Shown: positions 19,719-27,039 of the stretch, in pieces
Layout of the letters: each line of letters starts with the position of its first letter
How positions within the stretch are numbered: position 1 is the stretch's first letter
Origin: Gryganskiella cystojenkinii
Lineage: Eukaryota; Mortierellomycota; Mortierellomycetes; Mortierellales; Mortierellaceae
Direction of reading: 5' to 3'
Length of the DNA stretch: 27,039 nt
Assembly: GCA_015852425.1 (NCBI GenBank)
Contig: JAAAIG010000525.1
Coordinates: forward strand, 337 to 27,375
Notes under the pieces: model-generated
What the model was told of the DNA's origin: nothing
Database searches by the model: none
The model's input: the letters and a program-made list of their open reading frames with translations, nothing else
Translations under genes and position numbers: made by a program

Positions 19719-21664
19719 ATGCTCGCCTCCCTCAGGAACGTGGCCCCTGCCACCAAAGGCAAGTCTGCCCGTCTCGTGTCCTCAATAGTGGAGTGGACTC
19801 CGGGAATAGAGGGTTGCAACCAACCAAAGATGATTGCCGTTGTTAAATTCTCACGCTCCTCTCTCGGGAGAGTAAACTGAAAAAAACAGACAATTAGACG
19901 AAGCGACACTCTACCGAAAGATTATAAAAGACACATTCTGGACATTGACTGCCAAAACTATCCTCGCTCATTTTGTTGACTTTCCAAGGCAATGAAAAGC
20001 GTGACGGAGTGGGGTCATTTATCTGCCTTTTCGAAGGCGAGGTTTCCCACTCTTTTTTTTTAGCCAGAAACTATCGGACTAAATGGATATGAATTTTCCT
20101 CATTCTTTGTCCTTTCCTCCTATTAGTCGCTCAGCGCATGTTCAGCAACTCTGCTAAGGCTGCTGCTTCTGGATATGACAAGACTGTTAAGAACATGTTG
20201 ATCAACAAGAACACCAAGGTCGTCTGCCAGGGATTCACCGGCAAGCAGGTAAATTCTAGAGAGACATTTATCCCGACAGCTAGCAATGGTCGACTCGCAT
20301 AGTCATAGCAGGAAATAACATCGACTTCGGGCAAGCAACCAGGACCCTTCTTGTGCCTAGTGTTGATGATACTCTCGCTTCCCCGCTTTTCAGACCTGCC
20401 TGATTTGGATTTTGGATTTGACCACACTTGTTTACCCTTTTTTTCGTCAGCACAAAAGGATCGACTCGAGACCAGCAGCAAGCGACAAAACAGCTGCCGT
20501 TAGGACACACTCTTTGCCGGTATATTCCATGGAACCAAGGCTGTTGTGATTTTTTTACTTATCCCCGTCAATTGCCTTTCGCGTCTACAGGGTACCTTCC
20601 ACTCCAAGCAAGCCATTGAGTACGGCACCAGAATGGTCGGGGGTGTCTCCCCTAAGAAAGGTGGTCAGACTCACTTGGGTCTCCCTGTCTTCAACACGAT
20701 TGCTGATGCCGCTCGGGAAGTCAAGCCCGATGCTTCCGTCATCTACGTTCCTCCCCCCATGGCTGCTGGTGCCATCCTGGAGGCTATTGAGGCCGAGATT
20801 CCCTTGGTTGTTGCCATTACTGAAGGTATTCCCCAACAGGACATGGTTCGCGTAAGTGCAGTGACGATGAGGAGAAGACTAGTTTTATTTTTGTCTAAAG
20901 AAGGAATGCTTGTTTGTGTTTTACTGTAGCTAACGCTGTAACATGATGGACAACTTTTTTTTGTGGAGAACAGGTTGTCAAGGCCTTGAAGTCTCAGGAC
21001 AAAACCCGTCTTATCGGACCCAACTGCCCTGGTATCATTGCCCCCGATGCCTGCAAGATCGGTATTATGCCCGGTCACATCCACAAGGTCGGCAAGATCG
21101 GTAAAGAGACAAAGCGTCGAATGGGATTATCTGTATGCATGTGCGTCCTATCTTAAAAGTCAGAGTCTCCGTTTCTCACCCCTAACTCTTTTTATTGTTA
21201 TCATCCTAGGCATCGTTTCTCGCTCCGGTACCCTTACTTACGAGGCTGTTAACCAGACCACTGAGGTCGGTCTTGGTCAGTCTCTCTGCATCGGTATTGG
21301 TGGTGACCCCTTCAATGGAACCAACTTCATTGACTGCCTGACCGTCTTCTTGGACGACCCTAACACTGAGGGTATCATTCTCATTGGCGAGATTGGAGGC
21401 AGTGCGGAAGAAGAGGCCGCTGAGTTCTTGAAGAAGTACAACTTGACCAGAAAGCAGCCCAAGCCCGTGGTCTCGTTCATTGCTGGACGTACCGCCCCTC
21501 CCGGTCGTCGCATGGGTCACGCTGGAGCCATTATCGCCGGAGGCAAGGGTGGTGCTGATGACAAGATTAAGGCGTTGGAGAGCGCTGGTGTCATTGTCTC
21601 GCAGTCGCCTGCCAAGTTGGGAGTGCTTATGCGCGCAGCCATGGAGAAGGCCGGTTTGGTTTAA
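19719..21664 (+). CDS. LSC1: Succinyl-CoA ligase alpha subunit, mitochondrial (5 exons)
   Basis: Model: exons 19719-19758, 20127-20248, 20591-20851, 20974-21100 and 21210-21664; 334 aa. The N-terminus, [13 protein letters not shown] joined to [12 protein letters not shown], is a mitochondrial presequence. The enzyme starts at about [20 protein letters not shown], with the CoA-binding Rossmann domain (GFTGKQGTFH) early. GPNCPGII is at 156-163, [10 protein letters not shown] follows in exon 5, and the phosphohistidine loop [13 protein letters not shown] has its active-site His at about 287. Length and motifs fit the family. It works with the beta subunit (LSC2, not in the window) to convert succinyl-CoA and NDP plus phosphate to succinate, CoA and NTP in the TCA cycle. 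The 368-base first intron best fits a GC-AG intron; two introns are unusually long (368 and 342 bases). Confidence 0.95.
19759..20126 (+). other. Probable GC-AG intron in LSC1
   Basis: Exon 1 ends ACCAAAG and the intron starts GCAAGT, a perfect match to the known GC-AG donor consensus AG|GCAAGT; it ends TATTAG. This junction gives the correct phase and the protein PATKVAQRMFS. The only in-phase GT alternative nearby, C|GTCTCG at about 19772, is a poor donor. All other intron boundaries modelled in the window use GT. Confidence 0.65.
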
Positions 21665-22127
21665 AGACGCAAGAGAAAGAAAACTAAAAAAAAATGAGAC
21701 TCGCTATTTCATCCCATCATACAACGCTGTTACCCGCCTCCCACACTCACACACGCACATATACACTTTTTTGAACAACATTATTTTTGTTTTCATATTG
21801 CCCGGTGCTCTGGACCTTTGATAGGACTGTTGGACGAAGAAGGGCAAGAAATGAGATATAGGGGGGTGGATAATGGAAGAAGGGGCTTTCGCTTGCCCCT
21901 GAGAATTGATACTTTGGTTGCACGCGAATTTTGCCTGCTATGCGTGCTCTCCTTCCTTCGTTCTTTCCTCTCGACTCTCATTCTTTTTTCCATCCAAACA
22001 GCCCCCTCGCCAACATTCCCACCAACAGAACCACAAATCTCATCCGTTCTTATATATAAATCCTGTTGCGCTACTGAACCAACCCCCTATTCTCGAAAGT
22101 CTGGTTCCAGAATAAAATAAGACTGCC
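21665..22127 (+). promoter_or_regulatory. LSC1 3' flank and transporter promoter with TATA box
   Basis: The first part is the LSC1 3' UTR. A strong TATA element, TATATATAAA (22051-22060), lies about 68 bases before the transporter ATG at 22128. It is followed by an A/C-rich leader, as expected for a TATA-driven, possibly regulated, fungal gene. A T/C-rich stretch lies at about 21950-21990. No gene is visible here. Confidence 0.55.
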
Positions 22128-23767
22128 ATGGCAACCCCGGCTCTCTTTCTGAATGCGCTGTCGATCGTCCTCGGCTCATTCCAATTTGGGCACCACATTG
22201 GTGAACTGAACTCACCCCAGAAGGCCATGTCCTGCGCCGATGTCGAACAGGGTCCCTCAGATGAATACGACAACACCACTCTCCCATCCTGTATCCTCAT
22301 GACCCCCTCCGCTTTTTCGACTTTGGTCGCGACCCTGACCGTGGGAGGACTTTTAGGTTCCCTCTTTGTTGGGTCCAGACTTGCAAACAGGTTTGGTCGT
22401 CGGGGAGCCTTAATGATAAACAATGCCTCGTTGTTGATTGGGTCCTTGATAATGGGTGCAGCCTCGACCTTTGAGGCCCTGTTGCTTGGACGGCTCTTGA
22501 TCGGTGTGGGTTGTGGTGCCGTGACCGTGATCGTCCCCATGTATATTGCCGAGATCTCGCCTCCTGAACTGAGAGGAAGCCTGGGTGAGTAAACAAGGGA
22601 TAAGATGTTCCTCGGGTTCTCTAATTTGCATTGCATTCTCGTAAATATGACTCTTGGGCTGACTCTTTCATTCACTGTCTGATTAATATATTAGGTGTCA
22701 TGAACCAGTTGGGCATCGTGGTCGGGATCCTGTTTTCGCAAGTTCTGGGTTTATACTTTTCGAGCGCGTGGAATTGGCGAGTGATCCTGTTGTCCGGCGC
22801 AGGATTGTCGCTGACTCAACTTTTGTTGCTCCCTCTCTGTGTCGAGTCCCCCCGTTATCTGTCCCTCCAACCCGGTGGGGCCGCCCAAGCTCGTAGAGCA
22901 CTCCAGATCCTTCGAGGACGACAGGATGTCACCAAGGAGATTCGGGACTGGACCCGTCAGGATGATCGTGCTGTTGCGGCCGAAGAGGAAGGGCTCGCGA
23001 GCGGTTCGACTCCGTTGTTGAATGACTCGAATGACGCACTGCTGGTCGGAGGCGGCACGCTCCAGGAGGAGACAGAGCCTCATGTCGCCAAGGCGTTCAA
23101 TGCTCATAACGCTGCTGCAGGTCAACGTCTTTCTGTGGCCGACTTTGTGTTGTCACCTCGGTACCGCCGCCCGGTCTTGATCCTATTATTGGTCCAGCTA
23201 TCGCAACAGCTCTCGGGTATCAACGGCGTCATGTTTTACTCGACTGCAATCATGTCCGAGATCATGCCCTCATCCAGTGCTTTAATCACGGTATACATCT
23301 CTATCGTGAACGTTTTCATGACCTTGATTGCGGCTTATTACATGGACAAGGCTGGCCGTCGGACGTTGCTCATGTCATCCAGTATCGCGATGGGGATCAG
23401 TTCCTTTCTTTTGGCGGGTTCGCTCAACTACAATTTCCCAGAATTGTCTGCGTTCTCAATCATTGCGTTTGTAGCCTCGTTTGCTATCGGTCTTGGTCCG
23501 ATTCCGTTTTTAATTATTCCCGAGGTCGTTGATACATCAGCAGTAGCAAGCGCATCCGCGTTTGCGCTTTCGATCAATTTCACGACCAATTTTGTGGTGT
23601 CGATCTCGTTTTTGAAACTTCAGGAGTGGTTGGGCGGCAGTGTATTTTATGTCTTTGCAGCGTTGCTGCTAGGTCTGACCGTGGCGATCAACAGGATTAT
23701 TCCAGAGACCCGGGGCAAGACCGTGGAGGAAGTGGTCCGTTCTTGGCAGCCATCGCATCTTCATTGA
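22128..23767 (+). CDS. MFS sugar transporter, GLUT-like (2 exons)
   Basis: Model: exons 22128-22584 and 22695-23767, intron GTGAGT...TATTAG, 509 aa; 12 membrane segments are expected. Sugar-porter signatures in order: FQFGHHIGELNSPQ in TM1 (18-31), NRFGRRGAL in loop 2-3 (87-95), VESPRYL after TM6 (202-208), QLSQQLSGIN in TM7 (320-329), DKAGRR in loop 8-9 (370-375), GPIPF in TM10 (420-424) and PETRGKT after TM12 (489-495). The TM1, TM7 and TM10 motifs are closer to animal class I GLUTs than to typical yeast Hxt proteins. The GLUT1 TM10 tryptophan position is Phe here (424). The central cytoplasmic loop is long (about 100 residues) and acidic/Ser-rich. Likely substrate glucose or another hexose; membrane (plasma or vacuolar) not decidable. 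Start at 22128 fits the motif spacing and the TATA box. Confidence 0.88.
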
Positions 23768-24574
23768 GGTCTAAATCACAGGGAAAACATAGCTGCTGAT
23801 CACACTATTACTCTCTCTGCTGAATGTGAATCGTTTGTTTGAACGATACAAATAAGAGAACTGCGGGGACAAAATAAATCCGGTGCCCCAACCGAATGGG
23901 TGCCTCGAGCTTTCAAAGACCAAGAAATCGATGATCTCACACCTGCTTATGACACTGCTCTTATGGGGGACGAAGTGTTTGGATAAAGTGAAGAAAGGAG
24001 AGCGGCGATAAATGAAAGAGGGTAAAGATCAGAAATCCCCAAATAGGCAACTCATTGACCAAAAATATCCATGCACAAGGGTCCAAAATGGGAAGGCTTT
24101 TGAGATGGTTGCTCCTTCATGTCCTCGATAACACCCTCACTTGTGGCTCGCCTGGTTCTCGCCTTCGCTCTCATTCTCTTTGCTTGCCCTCACCCCGCAT
24201 AAGACTTTCCAAGAAACGTCTTCGATCTTCACTGAAGCTCGGCAAGAGTTTGAATGAATTATACGTTCGACCGAGTTGGTATTGTTGTTTGGGGTCTGGA
24301 CCCGGTTCTTTAAATGTTTTCTCATCGTTAAACACCTTCTTCGACGAAGTTGGTCTCGAGGCCCATACCAACAAACACAACAATGATGATTCAAACTTTC
24401 AAAGCACCTCCAGTTCCTACAAGATATTTTTCCGGGAATATATAAGAGGTATCGGTAGTACGTTCTCCACCTCCCTTTTTTTTTTTTTTTTTTGCTGTTT
24501 TGTCTTCAAGTCACCGAAACCCACCATACACCAAACAAACTTTTCCCGGGTTCTCCTCCCCAACTCTTATTTCC
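23768..24574. other. Transporter 3' flank and WD40-gene promoter
   Basis: An AATAAA at 23873-23878, 106 bases after the transporter stop, is the probable polyadenylation signal. TATATAAG (24439-24446), about 130 bases before the WD40 ATG, is a likely TATA box, followed by a run of 20 T (24476-24495). The open frame at about 24055-24615 begins without an ATG, is low-complexity, and runs into the T tract; it is not called as a gene. Confidence 0.5.
24439..24446 (+). promoter_or_regulatory. TATA box of the WD40-protein gene
   Basis: TATATAAG lies about 130 bases upstream of the ATG at 24575. A 20-base poly-T tract (24476-24495) begins 30 bases downstream of it and could mark the start-site region or a nucleosome-excluding element. 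Confidence 0.45.
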
Positions 24575-27039
24575 ATGGCTTCTTCACTTGCTCCACCTCC
24601 GCGGAAGAACAGTAACTCTTCTGGGAGGGTTTCTCGTGTACGGCTACCCACTGTCAACCCTCGAGCAGACTCTGTGACCACGGACAAAGACGAACGAATT
24701 ATTAGAAAAAATATGGTCAAAGCCTCGCCTCCTTCAACGTCCGATACCTTCTTTTCAAGTGACCGCTCCTCAGAGGCGGTCCCTGAATGGGGATGGGCTA
24801 AGAGGACCCCACGTACGTCACTCTGCCTTCCTCCAAAACACAACTACAGTATCGACAGTACCTTTGATTCCCTCGTCCTCAATAGAGGTCCCGCGCCGGG
24901 CATGTACGCCATGTACCAAGAACCAAACAGCAGTTGGTCTTCCTCCCGTACAGCCCTCGCGGTGCCTCTTTCTCCGCCGCCCTCGCCTCCTCTTCGGCCT
25001 CGCCCCTCCGTTCTGTCCGCCTGGTCCGGGCTGTCTGAAGATTCCTACGCGAAGGTCTCAAGAAGCTCGCTTGGTTCTCGAATCACTGTAGCGAACCCCG
25101 TGCGGTCTGTACCTTCAGCCACGCCTTCTCTCCTCCATCGCTTACAGGTCGTTGACTATGAGATCCCAAAAAGGAGTTCTAGTCTTCGCATCGTTGAGAA
25201 TGCATGTGCCAACGTATACAACTTCGAGGCCGTCCAAGATATGTTGCAACAACAAGAACAAGAGATGGCTATGGCCAGATCTGAATCCACGTCGGCGTTC
25301 TTGAGTGAAAATTGTATGAGCGAGCCAAGCCTCTGTGTCTCGATCGCTCATTTCGGTGATGATCTCACATCGACAATTGCGGAGATTAGCCTCGAGCGCT
25401 CTGCATCGCAGCATACCTCTGTTGATGACGATGAAGACGATTGGTCCCTACCACTGCCTCGACCCCTTCCTCGTTCTCAACCTCAGCCTCAGTTGATACC
25501 CCAGCCACTTTTGCCGCGGTGGCCTTCCTCACAACATCTCTTCTCAGGTCTCCTTCGACCGTTTCATCAGCTGCAGCAGCAGTACCGAACCTCCAAAAAG
25601 CCCCCCTCTTCTTCGTCAACGTCAACGATAGGTATGCGTAACAACGACAACAAGAACCAAAAGGACTACCTTTTGGACAAATATCGACTGAATAGGATGC
25701 GAGATCTGGTCTCGAATCAGGTACGGGTCCGGTTGAACTGTCATCAGGGCGAATGTTGGATGGTCCATTTTTCACCCTCAGGGGAATATCTGGCCTCGTT
25801 TGGGATGGATCAAACGCTACTTATCTGGCAGGATATTATGGTAAGTTGGTCGAGTTGATCTCTTTTTAGGGAGAGGTTTTTGTATATTTATTTTTTGGCA
25901 ATTGTTTGATTTCAAACGCGTTTTCACTGTTGATCAACACGAATCGCGAAATCAAAGACTTTCCTTTTTGGGGGGATGAGTGCAGTTATTTACTTTACTC
26001 TTTTATTTTGTTTGACTACAGACCCTGGAACCTACCGTCGCCAAAACCTTCACGTTCAAGCGACCTTTAACCAATATGAAATGGTCCCCCGACAGCAAGC
26101 ACATCCTAGCTCTCCTTGGCAAGGACTCGACTCAAAACTATATTGAAGAGTGCGAAATGTGTCTGCTGGACCTCGAGGTAAGCAATCTAAAACGCGGGTT
26201 ATCCCACCATTGTCTCCTCATAACAAATGTAGCAGCATGAATAAAAGAAACATTTCAACGGTATTCATATAGTTAATCCTTCTCTCTTTCTTTCTCTTTC
26301 TCTCTCCCTCTCTCTCTCTCTGATTCGGAATTAGACAAGTATCACCGTTTTTACAAAGGCGTCGCCTGAGAGTCTCGAGGGCAACTGCACCTTTGGATGG
26401 CTCACCGATTCAAAGCACTTCATCACTGTTAGGAGTACCAGCGTTGTCTTCTGGGTAAGGTTCTTTTTATGTTACATTCTACAGTTTTGTTCCAAACGCT
26501 CCCCCCTCTCAACTAACAAGAATATCCTTTGTATTTCCTTTTTGTCACCAGGATCTTCAGGGTCGTGTAGCCGAAGAATACAAATTAGATATCCCTGTGC
26601 AGTTGATGGAAGTGATCGGCGGCAGGCGAGAGATGATTGTTGTCACGCAAGACGACTCCAGACTCTTTCACGTATCCTTCTATGGCCCCGTGCCGACACA
26701 GACGTAAAAAAACCAGAAAAAGTTACTTCTCAAATGATCATCTTGCTGTTGAAAGGAAGCGCATGCTAATTTTCATATTATTTAATGAACAATTTCTCAA
26801 ATAGAGAAATGGGGCAGCATAGTCATATTCACTACCTCTATACCTGTCCAAAAGGCGAAGCTGTTTTGGTGTCGATCGAGGTAATTTAAACAAGATATGG
26901 TTCCGGCCGTTGAAAGTACCTTTGTCTCCTAAACTCTCTCACCCTTTTCTTGTCTCTTAGGGCAATGAAAACCTCCATCAACCGGCTGCGATCGCGCTCT
27001 ACGACCTTCGGTCTTTGCGCATGGTTCGAACTTTTGAGA
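24575..27039 (+). CDS. WD40-repeat protein with long disordered N-terminus (3' end outside window)
   Basis: Model: exons 24575-25840, 26022-26177, 26335-26454, 26552-26703, 26805-26880 and 26961-past 27039; all GT-AG with consistent phases; 616 codons visible. The ATG at 24575 has good context (ttccATGG). Residues 1 to about 370 are Ser/Pro/Arg-rich with runs such as PLSPPPSPPLRPRP and no recognised domain. From about 383 beta-propeller repeats appear: CHQGECWMVHFSPSGEYLAS then LLIWQ, then FKRPLTNMKWSPDSKHILAL, GWLTDSKHFITV and VVFWDLQGR. The frame is open to the window end, after ALYDLRSLRMVRTFE. The first repeat recalls Gid7/WDR26-type propellers, but no LisH or CTLH motif is seen in the visible part, so a Gid7 name is not justified. 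Function unknown; probably a protein-interaction scaffold. Confidence 0.8.
26279..26321. repeat. CT-rich microsatellite in WD40-gene intron 2
   Basis: A ctctcttt/ctctctct stretch of about 40 bases occupies the polypyrimidine part of the intron that ends at 26334. It may serve as an extended pyrimidine tract for the acceptor. Confidence 0.6.

Noticed and set aside
20249..20590. Possible intronic box C/D snoRNA in LSC1 intron 2 (TGATGA and CTGA present)
   Set aside because: The boxes are only about 30 bases apart, the C box has a mismatch, and no terminal stem flanks them.
24500..24574. Upstream extension of the WD40 protein from 24500
   Set aside because: That start would be TTG directly after the T tract; the ATG at 24575 has good context.
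24055..24615. 186-codon plus-strand open frame before the WD40 gene
   Set aside because: It has no ATG at its start, passes through the poly-T tract as a Phe run, and lies in the promoter.

Overview
The window looks like nuclear DNA of an early-diverging filamentous fungus, most likely Mucoromycota or Mortierellomycota. That placement is inference from gene content and style: spliced genes with short T-rich introns, long glutamine/serine-rich transcription factors, a fungal Nst1, and an animal-like GLUT sugar transporter. I see no transposon, CRISPR array, prophage or biosynthetic cluster. All gene models were built by hand: donor and acceptor sites were read from the sequence, and each junction was checked for reading phase and for agreement with family sequence. 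Names come from motif recognition, not from database searches.

Layout, left to right. (1) A HSPA12-like Hsp70 gene (+, 202-2317, 4 exons). (2) An 843-bp spacer holding a degenerate tRNA-like relic and a small hairpin. (3) A TMF/Sgm1-type golgin gene (+, 3161-7051, 5 exons). (4) A convergent 3' region (7052-7570). (5) A very large bHLH transcription factor gene (-, 11825-7571, 3 exons, about 1341 aa), with polyglutamine blocks at the N-terminal end and the bHLH near the C-terminal end. (6) A 1.3-kb upstream region with a perfect 19-bp palindrome. (7) An NST1-type stress-response gene (-, 17881-13150, 6 exons, about 1375 aa). (8) The mitochondrial ATP synthase inhibitor IF1 (-, 19163-18693, 2 exons, 72 aa). 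(9) A divergent 555-bp promoter region shared with succinyl-CoA ligase alpha (+, 19719-21664, 5 exons, first intron probably GC-AG). (10) A GLUT-like sugar transporter (+, 22128-23767, 2 exons). (11) A WD40 protein (+, 24575 to past the window end, 6 visible exons).

Functional links. The genes do not form a cluster in the bacterial sense. The most plausible shared logic is mitochondrial energy metabolism: IF1 (a brake on ATP synthase hydrolysis) and LSC1 (TCA-cycle substrate-level phosphorylation) are head-to-head over one promoter region, and a hexose transporter follows. The bHLH protein has the His/Glu/Arg basic-region pattern typical of CACGTG binders. CACGTG occurs upstream of the golgin gene, but any regulatory link is speculative. 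I did not find a clearly new multi-gene system; the most distinctive items are the giant bHLH factor, the palindrome upstream of it, the GC-AG intron in LSC1, the divergent IF1/LSC1 promoter, and the animal-like transporter.
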